Shown here piece by piece: positions 8,288-17,266 of a DNA stretch of 64,000 nucleotides (within the stretch, counting starts at the first letter, position 1; every line of letters begins with the position of its first letter). The DNA comes from Lentilactobacillus laojiaonis (GTDB taxonomy: Bacteria; Bacillota; Bacilli; Lactobacillales; Lactobacillaceae): positions 1,116,001 to 1,180,000 of the forward strand of contig NZ_CP085278.1 of the NCBI RefSeq assembly GCF_020616595.1, given 5' to 3'. Position numbers and translations under genes: made by a program. The notes beneath the pieces were generated by a model. That model was not told the origin of the DNA. It worked only from the letters and a program-made list of their open reading frames with translations, and searched no databases.

Positions 8288-9837
8288 TAATTAAGAGGTT
8301 TAGTACTCTTAAGCAATTCAGCTGGCCATAAGGCTAATAGATAACCATAACCATCTTGGTCAAAAGCTAGTCCTTCAAATTCTCGTAATGACTTAAAGGC
8401 TTGATAGTGAATGTCATCAGCGGTAGTGGTACCTTTACGAATGTCTTCAGTTGGAATGGAAGTGAAGATATCATCAGAAACAAAGTAGATGCGGTCATTC
8501 TTAGGGTTAACACTTAAGAATTGGTTAGCATCCCCACCACGTTTGCCAATGATACGTTTAGAAGGAGCAAAGTTAACTCCATATTCATCTAAACGACCAT
8601 AGAAAATCATATATCCGGAACCTTTTTTACGACCCCAGTAGGCATTACCTTGGCTATCGAAAGCTAAAGTATGTAATTGCATGTTGCTATTATTGTGGAG
8701 CATCTTGAATTTGTATTCACGTACGGGTTGTAAAGTATTGGTATCAAGTTCCATAACTTCGTTGTTTTGATCCACTGGTAAATCAGATAAAGTATTGTCT
8801 TCAGCTAAATACATGTGTTTATTTTCAGGGTTAAAACTTAAAGTTTGACCGTGACCAATATCGATAATTGGACTTAGTTGAGCAGTTTGGGCAATATCAA
8901 CATATTTAAACATGTCGGGATTTTTAGCCTTAACTTCATCGACTTGTTTTTGATAAGTATCCATTTGTTTAGTGTAGTTAGCGATCTTTTTATCGTAGTT
9001 CTTAATCTTATTGCCATGGTATTTGTAACTACTCATCCATTTGGCCATTTTACTTACGGAAGTCTTATAAGATTTGTAGTTTTTGTAAACTGAGTAAGGT
9101 TTCTTAGCCTTCTTAGCTTTTTTAACAATGTTAGCCTTTTTAGCTTTCCAGTGTTTGTACCATTTGGCGGCGTTAGCTTTGTAGTTAACTTGGTTGTTAC
9201 GCCATTCTTTATTACGGTTAATAGCATCCGTATAAGATTTAACTTTCTTAGCTGGTGTCTTCATTTCTTGGTAATACTCGTTGTATTGGCGATTGTGTTC
9301 CATACCAGTAGTTGTGTAGGGATCAAAGTAACTATAAGCGTTCCAAATAGCCCAAGTGTCTGTATCCACGCCTAATTCTTTTAACTTAGTTAAATTAAAT
9401 TTAGCGATGGATCCGCGGTTAGTCTTAGAACCCATTGATTCCACAAAGTAGATGTTGTTGTCATCATCTAACGCCACACTTTGGAAATTACCGTGTTGGT
9501 CTTGATCCAAGTTGAAACCGTCGGGTAAGAACCATTGAGTTTCCAAAGCAACTTTTTGGGAACTACCACTAATACTTGAATAGTGGTTCGTTAAAATTGG
9601 TTCATCCGGGTTAAGCGTTGATTTGTAATACTTACGACTAGTGTTTCCACTAGGAGTAGTATTATCCACCGTTTTTAAAGAACTATCAGAGTAATCCTTC
9701 ATTACATTACCGGCATTAATAACTTCAAATTTATCGGTCGAACTAGGTGCATCAATGATATCAGCTTTAGCCGAATTAACTGTTCCTAACATTCCCGCAA
9801 AAGCTAATGCAACTAATCCAGATCTTAATGATTGCAT
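8287..9837 (-). CDS. Secreted protein with propeller-like repeats and a Lys/Tyr-rich insert, function unknown
   Basis: A 516-residue exported protein. The start at 9837 is chosen because GAGGTGG lies 7 bases upstream. Residues 1-26 form a signal peptide (MQSLRSGLVALAFAGML, cleavage after KA). The N- and C-terminal parts contain repeated short strands of the kind FQSVALDDDNNIYFVES, LHTLAFDSQGNAYWGR and FEGLAFDQDGYGYLLAL, which resemble blades of an NHL/SMP-30-like beta-propeller. Between them, residues about 190-310 form a very basic, Lys/Tyr-rich, largely helical insert (KWYKHWKAKKANIVKKAKKA and onward). Similar extracellular proteins are seen in heterofermentative lactobacilli without known function. 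A binding role at the cell surface (wall polymer or host glycan) is a guess from the charge. Confidence 0.7.
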   Translation of the reverse strand: MQSLRSGLVALAFAGMLGTVNSAKADIIDAPSSTDKFEVINAGNVMKDYSDSSLKTVDNTTPSGNTSRKYYKSTLNPDEPILTNHYSSISGSSQKVALETQWFLPDGFNLDQDQHGNFQSVALDDDNNIYFVESMGSKTNRGSIAKFNLTKLKELGVDTDTWAIWNAYSYFDPYTTTGMEHNRQYNEYYQEMKTPAKKVKSYTDAINRNKEWRNNQVNYKANAAKWYKHWKAKKANIVKKAKKAKKPYSVYKNYKSYKTSVSKMAKWMSSYKYHGNKIKNYDKKIANYTKQMDTYQKQVDEVKAKNPDMFKYVDIAQTAQLSPIIDIGHGQTLSFNPENKHMYLAEDNTLSDLPVDQNNEVMELDTNTLQPVREYKFKMLHNNSNMQLHTLAFDSQGNAYWGRKKGSGYMIFYGRLDEYGVNFAPSKRIIGKRGGDANQFLSVNPKNDRIYFVSDDIFTSIPTEDIRKGTTTADDIHYQAFKSLREFEGLAFDQDGYGYLLALWPAELLKSTKPLN

Positions 9838-9935
9838 TATTTTTCCACCTCTATGTTTTTTATGTCTCATCTTATTTTCACACGTTTGTTATAGCTTGCA
9901 CAATCATTTATTAAAAATGTAATTGAGATGTAATA

Positions 9936-10550
9936 TTAACCAAAGATGGCGTTAACATTTTTAACCGTTTGGGCTAAATCATCCGCATTACTAAATATGT
10001 TGGTTGACATTAGGCCACAAGCTCCGTAACCCTTTAAAGTTTTGGCCTCTTCTTCAGACACCGTTCCAGAAATGGCAACGGGTTTGTTGCTTTGATTAAT
10101 TAAAGTCTTAGTATCGTCACCGTTAGAAACAATCACATAGCTAACTTGATCAACTCGATTAGCATAATCAATTTTATCGACGGTATCGCAATAATAACCA
10201 ATAAACATATCATTATTAACTCCCGCCACGATATCTCTTAAAGTATCCGGATCTTGTTGAATAATTAAGCCATCGGCCTCAATTTGTTGCGCCATTTGAA
10301 AATCATCTACTACCATTAGCGGTAAGTTAAACTGACGACAGAGTTCTTTAACTTGCAATCCTAGCGCCACTTTTTGTGGACCAGTTTCCGAAGCAAAGGC
10401 AACGGCGTTAATTACCACAGCAGTTACCCCCGCTTTAGCCGCTTCCGTAATGAAATCAATTGCGGAAATAGTTTGACCGCCAATTCTAATTTGACGTGAT
10501 CCTACTAATAATTCGGACTTAAGCAAGCCCTGTTCAAATGCTTGTGACAT
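9936..10550 (-). CDS. ThiE/TenI-like TIM-barrel protein, active site altered
   Basis: A 204-residue protein that reads like thiamine-phosphate synthase. The barrel strand order is kept: a PLMVVDDF strand where ThiE has an I-N-D motif, ADGLIIQQD where ThiE has ADG-V-H-L-G-Q-x-D, and PVAISGTVSEEEAKTLKGYGACGL where ThiE has the P-V-x-A-I-G-G-I phosphate loop. Several residues that bind pyrophosphate and Mg are replaced (VHLGQ to LIIQQ, second Gly of GG changed to Ser-Gly). So it is a divergent ThiE relative that may not make thiamine phosphate. It is last in a five-gene operon, 11 bases after the ThiD-like gene. Its ribosome binding site contains GGGGGA, relevant to the RNAs at 20.7-21.0 kb. Confidence 0.6.
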   Translation of the reverse strand: MSQAFEQGLLKSELLVGSRQIRIGGQTISAIDFITEAAKAGVTAVVINAVAFASETGPQKVALGLQVKELCRQFNLPLMVVDDFQMAQQIEADGLIIQQDPDTLRDIVAGVNNDMFIGYYCDTVDKIDYANRVDQVSYVIVSNGDDTKTLINQSNKPVAISGTVSEEEAKTLKGYGACGLMSTNIFSNADDLAQTVKNVNAIFG

Positions 10551-10561
10551 AATAAATCCCC

Positions 10562-11293
10562 CTATAAATCAATTTTAAAATTTTGCACAAATTGGTGACC
10601 ATTTTCAATGGCCGTTTTGACTTCAGTCCCCTTAGCTAAATCTGCCGTAATACTAGCAGCAATAATCGGTACGGAGCCAAAAGATTTTTCGGCTTCAAAT
10701 TTAGCATACGGAAGCCAAAAATGAGTTTGATCTTGTAATACAACTAAGTCTTGAATTTGACCGTCCTTAGTTAAATTATTTAGCAAGACATTGGCGACCC
10801 CTAATCCCTGTAATTTTTGAGCCACCGCCAAGGCATCTAGTTCAGAATTAATTTCCATCCCAGTTAATTGACTAGCTTGAAAAGCATTCGCCACTAATAC
10901 ATGGGTATGCGGTAAAATTTCTTGTTTAATTTCGGCAGTGAGATTGTTAGTAGTATCAACGGGATTTAATACAATGGGACCAAAATCAATTGCATTTAGA
11001 TTATGCATAACTGCCGCTAGTGTTTCCACTGTATTTAACTGACCCATTAAGACCGCCTTAACTTCACCGTTATTGCGCACTTCATTAAATTGACCATCAA
11101 TTAAATCCGGTTCGATGGGAATAAAGTCCGGCGTATCCGCGGAAGAAGCTACTACCACCGTTTGCGAAAATACGGCTTGATCTTGCATGATTTTGACGGC
11201 TTGCATAATTCCCGTAGAATTATTGCCCGTAGAACTATCTACCGTTAAAGCTTGAGCTTTAGCATTAATTTGCCAATCATTTAAGTCTTTCAT
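10562..11293 (-). CDS. ThiD-like PfkB-fold protein, kinase motifs degraded
   Basis: A 243-residue protein with the fold pattern of hydroxymethylpyrimidine(-phosphate) kinase. ThiD starts with A-G-S-D-x-S-G-G-A-G-I; here the equivalent stretch is VDSSTGNNSTGIMQAVKIMQ. The middle shows LPHTHVLVANAFQASQLTGM where ThiD has T-P-N-x-x-E-A. The anion-hole motif G-T-G-C is replaced by SFGSVPIIAASITADLAKG, so the catalytic Cys is absent. It therefore belongs to the family but has lost key residues. It lies between a short-chain dehydrogenase and a ThiE-like protein of equally altered active site, which suggests that both were repurposed together. Pathway and substrate are unknown. Confidence 0.6.
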   Translation of the reverse strand: MKDLNDWQINAKAQALTVDSSTGNNSTGIMQAVKIMQDQAVFSQTVVVASSADTPDFIPIEPDLIDGQFNEVRNNGEVKAVLMGQLNTVETLAAVMHNLNAIDFGPIVLNPVDTTNNLTAEIKQEILPHTHVLVANAFQASQLTGMEINSELDALAVAQKLQGLGVANVLLNNLTKDGQIQDLVVLQDQTHFWLPYAKFEAEKSFGSVPIIAASITADLAKGTEVKTAIENGHQFVQNFKIDL

Positions 11294-11315
11294 TAATCTG
11301 CCTCCTTAACTTGAA

Positions 11316-12176
11316 CTAACGATTATTCCCCACTTCGCGATTAGTAATATAGTGGGCTTTTTTAGTTAAATCTAATAAAATTCGATCTAACATTTTATCG
11401 GGTAACAATTTGCGGCTAATAACAGCCGTTTTAGCCACCATGCCCACCGCATAACGCGTCTTAGGCGCCTTGCTAAGGGCAGCTCGATCAACTGCTCGGG
11501 CGATGACATATGGTGATGAAGCAAATTTAGTAGCTACTCTAAAGAAATCCGCTGATTGGCGACCTAAAGTATTGTATGGAGTCATTTGGGTAACTTTCTT
11601 CATCCCATCAATCGCAATTTCACTCCAATTTGATTTAACCATGGCGGGTTCAATTAAAATTACGTCGATGCCAAATTGAGATAGTTCCAATCTTAAAGCA
11701 TCGCTCATGCCTTCAATCGCAAATTTAGTGCCTACATACCAAGCTCCTAACAAGTTTGCGATTTTACCATCGACTGAGGAAATATTAATAATCCGACCGC
11801 TAAATTGGGCCCGCATAGTTGGTACCACTTCTTGGATCATCTTCATGGCACCGAAAACATTTACTTCAAATTGATGTTTGCCTTCAGCTAGAGGAACGTC
11901 TTCAACGGAACCAAAGGAACCGTAACCGGCATTGTTAACTAAGACATCAATGCGACCAGTTTGCGCTAAAATTTTAGCTACCGTCTCTTCAATCGAAGTT
12001 TCATCAGCCACATCGACATACATCGTATTAATACCTAAATCATCTAAATCATTCATTTTATAAACTCGACGAGCTAAAGCATAAACTTCAAAGCCGTTAC
12101 GTTTTAAATTTTTAGCAATTTGTTTGCCGATTCCTGAAGAAGCTCCGGTGACAATTGCAACTTTTTTTGTATTCAT
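11316..12176 (-). CDS. Short-chain dehydrogenase/reductase (SDR)
   Basis: A 286-residue classical SDR. NAD(P)-binding motif TGASSGIGK is at residues 10-18, followed by ARR at the end of strand 2, which favours NADP. NNAGYG is at about 86-91, ISS near 137, and the catalytic YVGTK about 152-156. The C-terminal region is longer than in minimal SDRs and ends in a basic tail. Substrate cannot be predicted; close relatives are annotated as general oxidoreductases. It is the third gene of the fetA-fetB-SDR-ThiD-like-ThiE-like operon, with an 11-base gap to fetB and a 22-base gap to the next gene. Confidence 0.85.
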   Translation of the reverse strand: MNTKKVAIVTGASSGIGKQIAKNLKRNGFEVYALARRVYKMNDLDDLGINTMYVDVADETSIEETVAKILAQTGRIDVLVNNAGYGSFGSVEDVPLAEGKHQFEVNVFGAMKMIQEVVPTMRAQFSGRIINISSVDGKIANLLGAWYVGTKFAIEGMSDALRLELSQFGIDVILIEPAMVKSNWSEIAIDGMKKVTQMTPYNTLGRQSADFFRVATKFASSPYVIARAVDRAALSKAPKTRYAVGMVAKTAVISRKLLPDKMLDRILLDLTKKAHYITNREVGNNR

Positions 12177-12187
12177 AACAATCTCTC

Positions 12188-12955
12188 CTAATCAGTAATT
12201 AATTGATCTCTAGAATTGTAATATTTTTTATAGGCACAGTAACAAGCAATAATGGCAGCCAAGGAAGTATTAGATAACAACATAAAGGAAACCATTATTT
12301 GATACTTAATCGCTAAAACGGGATCGACCCCGGCAAAAATTAATCCGGACATCATTCCAGGTAAGGAAACTAACCCTAAAGTTTTAGCTGAATCAATCGT
12401 TGGCTGAATTCCCGTTTTGATACTATCGCGAATAATATCTTTAGAAGCTAGTAAGGGCGTAGCGCCTAGCGAAAGTTTTTCCATGACTTGTTCTCTACGA
12501 TCTTTAAAGTAGCTATTCATATTGCGATAGCAAAGGCCAACCGCAACCATTGATTGACCAGCCATCATCCCAGTAATAGGAACAATTTGCATCGGTACAA
12601 ATTTAATTGATCCCGTTAAAATTACCACGAAAATGGATACGCCCGTTCCCGTAAAGATGGCTAATAAGGAGATCCACATAGCTTGTGGTAACTTATTACT
12701 ACGTTGTTTGGCATTATAAGCGGCATTAAAAATAATAAATAACATAATTGCTGCGGTTAACATCCAATTATTAATTTTAAATACATATTTTAAAACATAA
12801 CCCACAATGGTTAATTGGATAATTGCACGAACTACGGCGATAACAATTTCTTTATCAACGCCTAATTTTTCTTTCCAACCAATATATAATGAAATCAAAA
12901 CTAAAATAAATGACAAGATAACCGAAGAATTATTAGCAACCAATTGATGACTCAT
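12188..12955 (-). CDS. fetB: ABC transporter permease, FetB/UPF0014 family
   Basis: A 255-residue membrane protein with about seven hydrophobic segments. It shows the family marks VVRAIIQLTIVGYVL, the central GMMAGQSMVAVGLCY, and SLPGMMSGLIFAGVDPV. In E. coli FetAB exports iron and protects from oxidative stress; that activity in lactobacilli is an inference from homology. It starts 2 bases after the stop of the ATPase gene, so the pair is translationally coupled. Symbol given by family. Confidence 0.82.
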   Translation of the reverse strand: MSHQLVANNSSVILSFILVLISLYIGWKEKLGVDKEIVIAVVRAIIQLTIVGYVLKYVFKINNWMLTAAIMLFIIFNAAYNAKQRSNKLPQAMWISLLAIFTGTGVSIFVVILTGSIKFVPMQIVPITGMMAGQSMVAVGLCYRNMNSYFKDRREQVMEKLSLGATPLLASKDIIRDSIKTGIQPTIDSAKTLGLVSLPGMMSGLIFAGVDPVLAIKYQIMVSFMLLSNTSLAAIIACYCAYKKYYNSRDQLITD

Positions 12956-12957
12956 CG

Positions 12958-13611
12958 TTATTCCTCCTTATTTTGAGTTAGTTTTTCGTTAGCCACGGTG
13001 ACTAACATATCTGAATTTTTAATTTCAGCATCATCATGAGTAACTTGTAAAACGGTCACTCCCGATTGATTGACTTGTTTGATTAAATTTCTAACCGCGG
13101 TCTTGGTAACATCATCTAATCCAGTTGTAACTTCATCTAAAATAAGTACTTTAGGCATAATGATAATATTTCTAATCAGGGCAACCCGTTGTTTTTCCCC
13201 ACCGGATAAATTATCAATCGAACGAGTTAGATAGTCTTTGGATAAATCCACGGATTGCAACACATCATAAGCCCGGTTTTGATCAAAAGATTGATTTCTA
13301 GCCATATAGGGAAATCGTAAGTTATCTTCCACGGTTTGACCAAATAAATCGGGTTGTTGAAAAGCATAGGAAACTTGCTGACGATATTTAATCGGATCAT
13401 ACTCGTCTAAAGATTTGCCTTGATAAATAATTTCGCCACTAGAATATGGTTGTAAATTAGCGATAATTCGCATTAAAGTACTTTTTCCACTACCTGAGGG
13501 TCCCGTAACGGTTATTAAAGAGCCCTCTTCAATTTGCCAATTAATATCATTTAAAATTGTTTGTTTTTCGACTTGATAGGTGATGTTTCTAATATCAAGT
13601 ACCGTTGCCAT
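12958..13611 (-). CDS. fetA: ABC transporter ATPase, FetA-like
   Basis: A 217-residue ATPase. The start at 13611 follows GGGGGTGG at 5 bases; an upstream in-frame ATG overlaps that site and is unlikely. Walker A is GPSGSGKS, the Q-loop is in SYAFQQPDLFG, the signature is LSGGE, Walker B is VLILDEVTTGLD, and the H-loop is VTHDD. It pairs with the FetB-like permease that follows. It opens a five-gene operon that ends with the ThiE-like gene. Confidence 0.85.
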   Translation of the reverse strand: MATVLDIRNITYQVEKQTILNDINWQIEEGSLITVTGPSGSGKSTLMRIIANLQPYSSGEIIYQGKSLDEYDPIKYRQQVSYAFQQPDLFGQTVEDNLRFPYMARNQSFDQNRAYDVLQSVDLSKDYLTRSIDNLSGGEKQRVALIRNIIIMPKVLILDEVTTGLDDVTKTAVRNLIKQVNQSGVTVLQVTHDDAEIKNSDMLVTVANEKLTQNKEE

Positions 13612-13763
13612 ACAATCCACCCCCATAATAAAATTGTTAAGAATTGTTTAAACTAAGTGTACAACAAAACTAGTTATTAGCCTTTTTATTTGACTGAATA
13701 AAAATTTAGATTAAAATATAGTCAATTTTCAAATTAATATAATTTTGATTGGAGGATGATTTT

Positions 13764-14615
13764 ATGGCTGGTTTATCAGATACATTTACTTTAACTAATG
13801 GTGTAAAAATTCCGGTAATCGGATTTGGAACTTGGCAAACTCCTGATGGAGACGTTGCTTATAATTCTGTACTTTCAGCCCTAAAGGCTGGTTATCGTCA
13901 CATTGACACTGCTGCTTATTATGGCAACGAAGAAAGTGTTGGTAAGGCCATTAAAGATAGTGGTATTCCACGTAAAGAACTTTTCGTCACTACTAAATTA
14001 TGGAATGACGATCACGGTTATGAAAAAACTAAAATGGCTTTTGGTAAGTCCTTAGATCGTCTTGGTCTCGATTATGTTGATTTATATTTAATCCACTGGC
14101 CTAACCCTAAAGAATTCCGCAGCAATTGGCAAAAAACTAATGCGGAAACTTGGAAAGCCATGGAAGAATTTTATCGTGAAGGTCAAGCCAAAGCGATCGG
14201 GGTTTCTAACTTTAGAGCTAAACACATTGATGCTTTATTAGAAACTGCTGAAATCGCTCCAATGGTTAACCAACTATTCTTAAATCCTAGTGATATGGAA
14301 ACTGGTATCGTTGACTTCAACGACGACCACGATATTTTAACCGAAGCATACAGTCCTTTAGGAACTGGTAACTTATTAAAATTACAACCAGTCCAAGAAA
14401 TTGCTAAAAAATATAACAAATCTGCAGCTCAAATTTTAATTCGTTGGTCTTTCCAACACGGATTTGTTCCGCTTCCAAAATCAACTCACGAAGAATATAT
14501 TAAACAAAATGGTGATATTTTCGATTTTGAAATCGACAAATCAGATATGCAAACTCTTGATGGTTTACAAGGCAAAGCCGGTTTAGCCATCGATCCAGAT
14601 ACTACTGATTTTTAA
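13764..14615 (+). CDS. Aldo/keto reductase
   Basis: A 283-residue AKR. Start at the ATG at 13764, 8 bases after GGAGG. The catalytic tetrad is visible: Asp and Tyr in DTAAYYGNE, Lys in TTKLW, His in LIHWP. The NADPH-binding end is seen as PLPKSTHEEYIKQN. It belongs to the 2,5-diketo-D-gluconate reductase/glyoxal reductase branch (AKR5-like) with broad activity on aldehydes and ketones. It is monocistronic between an AT-rich promoter region and a strong terminator. Confidence 0.9.
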   Translation: MAGLSDTFTLTNGVKIPVIGFGTWQTPDGDVAYNSVLSALKAGYRHIDTAAYYGNEESVGKAIKDSGIPRKELFVTTKLWNDDHGYEKTKMAFGKSLDRLGLDYVDLYLIHWPNPKEFRSNWQKTNAETWKAMEEFYREGQAKAIGVSNFRAKHIDALLETAEIAPMVNQLFLNPSDMETGIVDFNDDHDILTEAYSPLGTGNLLKLQPVQEIAKKYNKSAAQILIRWSFQHGFVPLPKSTHEEYIKQNGDIFDFEIDKSDMQTLDGLQGKAGLAIDPDTTDF

Positions 14616-14630
14616 AATTAATGCTTAAAT

Positions 14631-14668
14631 TAAAAGTCGTTCTAAATTTAGAACGGCTTTTTTTTTCG
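14631..14668 (+). terminator. Intrinsic terminator after the aldo/keto reductase
   Basis: Stem AAAGTCGTTCTAAA / TTTAGAACGGCTTT (one G-T wobble) followed by a long T run. Confidence 0.88.
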
Positions 14669-14717
14669 TATCTAAAACGTGCTATAATATTTACCAATAA
14701 TTACAAAGGAAAAATAT

Positions 14718-16121
14718 ATGAGAAATAATAATAAATTTGAAGAAAAAGAGTTAAGTGTCCATGTTGAAGTTGGTCAACGTTTTTCAGTTTTGATCAAACG
14801 ATTAGGTATCAACGGTGAAGGTATCGGATACTTCCAACGTAAATTAGTATTTGTCCCCGGCGCCCTACCTACGGAAAAAGTTTTAGTAGAGGTCGTGGAA
14901 GACAAAATGCGTTTTATTAACGCTAAATTAGTTAAAATTGAACGGGCGAGTGAAGATCGAATCACTCCAGTTGACAGTTACGCAAATGAAGTCGGTGGAT
15001 TTGAATTAGAAAACCTAGCTTATCCCGCTCAACTAGACTTTAAACGTGACGTTATTTTACAAGCCTTAAACAAATATAAACCAGCGGGCTACAATAAATA
15101 TTATCTTCCAGCTACTATCGGAATGGAAAATCCAACGGGTTACCGTAATAAGGCGCAATTCCAAGTCCGTAAGGATGAAAATGATCAAGTCATCGCCGGT
15201 CTTTACAAAGCTAACACCCATGACGTGGTAGATTTAAAAACTTGTGCTCTGCAATATCCTCTAACTATGGAAGTAATTAATGCCTTAGTTAAAATGATTC
15301 AAGAATTAGGTATTCCGGTGTATGATGAAGAACAAAATTCTGGAATTATTAAAACCTTGGTAGTTCGAGCTGCTCAAGCAACTAATCAAGTTCAAGTAAC
15401 TTTTGTCACTCAAAGTAAAAAATTACTTAAAAAACGTCAATTGTTAGAAATGATTGAACAACAACTTCCACAAGTGGTTTCAGTTATGCAAAATGTTAAT
15501 CCCGGTCGCACTCCACTAGTTTGGGGTGATGAAACGATTCATTTAGCCGGTCGCAAAACCATTACTGAGGAGTTAGATGGGGTCAGTTTTGATTTATCAC
15601 CTCGTGCCTTTTTACAACTTAATTCCTTTATGACACCAACCCTATATCAAGAAGCTTTCAAGGCTTTAGAACTTCGTGGTGGCGAAAAGATCGTCGATGC
15701 TTATTCAGGAGTGGGAACCATTGGTTTATCAATTGCGGATGAAGTCCAAGAAGTTCGTGGAATGGATACGATCGCTGAAGCAGTTGATGATGCCAACCAC
15801 AATGCTTTAAAAAATAATATTACCAACGCTCACTATGAAGTTGGGGAAGCGGAAGTCCTCTTACCTCAATGGTTAGCAGAAGGTTTCAAACCGGATGCAA
15901 TTATCGTGGATCCACCCCGTACCGGTTTAGCAGATAGTTTAATTAATGCGATTTTAGAGAGTGCTCCTAAGAAATTCGTTTATATTTCTTGTAACCCCTC
16001 AACCTTAGCTAAAGACTTAGTAAAATTAACTAAAAAATATAACGTTGATTACATTCAATCAATCGACATGATGCCCCAAACGGCTCGCTGTGAATGTGTG
16101 GTTAAATTTACCAAAAAATAA
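14718..16121 (+). CDS. rlmD: 23S rRNA (uracil-5-)-methyltransferase, RlmCD/RumA type
   Basis: A 467-residue SAM-dependent RNA m5U methyltransferase. An N-terminal TRAM domain (residues about 15-75) is followed by the RumA-type catalytic domain: motif I DAYSGVGTIGL, DPPRTGL, and the catalytic Cys in YISCNPSTLAKD. Three of the four Fe-S cluster cysteines of E. coli RumA are absent: the usual C-x5-C-G-G-C region reads VDSYANEVGGFELENL, while the fourth (LKTCAL) remains. Cluster loss is common in Gram-positive members. The family's product is m5U in 23S rRNA; one Gram-positive enzyme often does both U747 and U1939. It is followed 16 bases later by a small membrane protein. Confidence 0.88.
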   Translation: MRNNNKFEEKELSVHVEVGQRFSVLIKRLGINGEGIGYFQRKLVFVPGALPTEKVLVEVVEDKMRFINAKLVKIERASEDRITPVDSYANEVGGFELENLAYPAQLDFKRDVILQALNKYKPAGYNKYYLPATIGMENPTGYRNKAQFQVRKDENDQVIAGLYKANTHDVVDLKTCALQYPLTMEVINALVKMIQELGIPVYDEEQNSGIIKTLVVRAAQATNQVQVTFVTQSKKLLKKRQLLEMIEQQLPQVVSVMQNVNPGRTPLVWGDETIHLAGRKTITEELDGVSFDLSPRAFLQLNSFMTPTLYQEAFKALELRGGEKIVDAYSGVGTIGLSIADEVQEVRGMDTIAEAVDDANHNALKNNITNAHYEVGEAEVLLPQWLAEGFKPDAIIVDPPRTGLADSLINAILESAPKKFVYISCNPSTLAKDLVKLTKKYNVDYIQSIDMMPQTARCECVVKFTKK

Positions 16122-16137
16122 TAAAGGAGCTATTTAA

Positions 16138-16551
16138 TTGAAAAATCCATTTAATGATGACGACAATAATCGGAACATGTTACCGATTCCTCCCAACTAC
16201 GCTACCGTAGTTAACAAATCTAACGGTCAAATTAGAATTGCTAAAGTTGGTTTTTCATGGACTAGCTTTCTTTTCTCAATCCTAATCCCTATTTTTAGAC
16301 GTGACTGGTATAACGCCCTTTGTATGATTGGGGTCCAATGGGGCATTGGTTTCTTAATTGCTACAGTTACTAATGTAAATATTGATTTTGCCTATTCCGA
16401 AGCTACGTATGCTTTGAGTGTAATCTGGGGCGCCTTTTATAATCTTATGTATTTTAGGCATCTCTTTAATAAAGGATACGTTCCCGCCGATCAGCACTCC
16501 CGCGACATTTTAGTTCAAAGTGGCTACCTCAAAACTAAACACAAAAAATAA
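16138..16551 (+). CDS. DUF2628-like small membrane protein
   Basis: A 137-residue protein from TTG with AAAGGAG upstream. A hydrophilic N-terminus is followed by SWTSFLFSILIPIFRRDW, then two to three hydrophobic segments (FLIATVTNV region and SVIWGAFYNLMYFRHL). The G-F-S-W-x-x-F-L-F motif before the first membrane segment is characteristic of DUF2628. No function is known for that family. It is probably co-transcribed with the methyltransferase gene, without an obvious functional tie. Confidence 0.65.
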   Translation: MKNPFNDDDNNRNMLPIPPNYATVVNKSNGQIRIAKVGFSWTSFLFSILIPIFRRDWYNALCMIGVQWGIGFLIATVTNVNIDFAYSEATYALSVIWGAFYNLMYFRHLFNKGYVPADQHSRDILVQSGYLKTKHKK

Positions 16552-16585
16552 AAGCACGGTATCGTTAGATACCATGCTTTTTTTA
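16551..16585. terminator. Bidirectional terminator
   Basis: Stem AAAGCACGGTATC / GATACCATGCTTT with one C-A mismatch, loop GTTA, and T run on the plus strand. It overlaps the last bases of the converging TMEM175 gene. Confidence 0.8.
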
Positions 16586-17266
16586 TTTATGTTTAAAAAT
16601 TAATTTTAGTCGATTAAAAATCGCCGTTTGAATTTCATTAGATCGTCTATAAGAAAAGATCCAAATAAAAGATACAAAAAATCGACCTACCAATCCAATG
16701 GAAGGATAAATAAATACCCCTAATAAAATTAGAATATTTAAAAACATGGATATTTGACTACGTTTATCTCGTTTTAAAATCCACACCGTTTTAGATTGCG
16801 GATTACTTGAGTGAATAACTTCTTTAACGAGTACGCCAAACGACCAGCTCCACATGGTATAAATCAAAACATACAGCAAATTAGGTACTAGATCCTTAGG
16901 ATTATCCCCAATCCATGCGGTCACGGCCGGACACAAAGTCAGCCAAAAAAGCCAAAATAAATCAGCCCAGATAACGCGATAAGAAATTGTATCAATTAAT
17001 TGAAATAACCGATGATGATTAACCCAAATAATTGCGACAAATATAAAACTTACCACGTAAGCAATCAAAATATGCCGAATGGAATACACTGAACTCCAAG
17101 TTGGTTTATCCGGAATTTTAATATTCAAAACTAATACCGTTAAGACAATGGCTACAACCCCATCAGTAAACGATTCTAAGCGATCCTTAGGAATTTCGTA
17201 GCGTCGGTCAAAACTATCTTTAGTTTCATCCATTGGTAATTGATTTTTAGGTTCCTCATTTTTCAT
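16583..17266 (-). CDS. TMEM175-like (DUF1211) potassium channel
   Basis: A 227-residue membrane protein with about six hydrophobic segments. The hallmark R-x-x-x-F-x-D-G-V-x-A-I motif of the TMEM175 pore helix is present as [19 protein letters not shown] at residues about 29-47, followed by the NHH loop (WVNHHRLF). Bacterial TMEM175 proteins are K+-permeable channels with a hydrophobic gate. Its start overlaps the end of glpK by 11 bases, so translation of the two is coupled. Why a K+ channel should follow glycerol kinase is not clear; response to glycerol-linked osmotic or energy change is only a guess. Confidence 0.82.
   Translation of the reverse strand: MKNEEPKNQLPMDETKDSFDRRYEIPKDRLESFTDGVVAIVLTVLVLNIKIPDKPTWSSVYSIRHILIAYVVSFIFVAIIWVNHHRLFQLIDTISYRVIWADLFWLFWLTLCPAVTAWIGDNPKDLVPNLLYVLIYTMWSWSFGVLVKEVIHSSNPQSKTVWILKRDKRSQISMFLNILILLGVFIYPSIGLVGRFFVSFIWIFSYRRSNEIQTAIFNRLKLIFKHK

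Noticed and set aside
8878-9375. Hydrophobic plus-strand frames opposite the secreted propeller-like gene
   Set aside because: They are mirror images of the Lys-rich coding region: AAA/AAG read backwards gives Phe/Leu. No start signals.
14718-16121. Loss of Fe-S cysteines in the RlmD-like enzyme as a novelty
   Set aside because: Cluster-free members are, as far as I recall, common among Gram-positive RlmCD proteins; catalytic motifs are intact.
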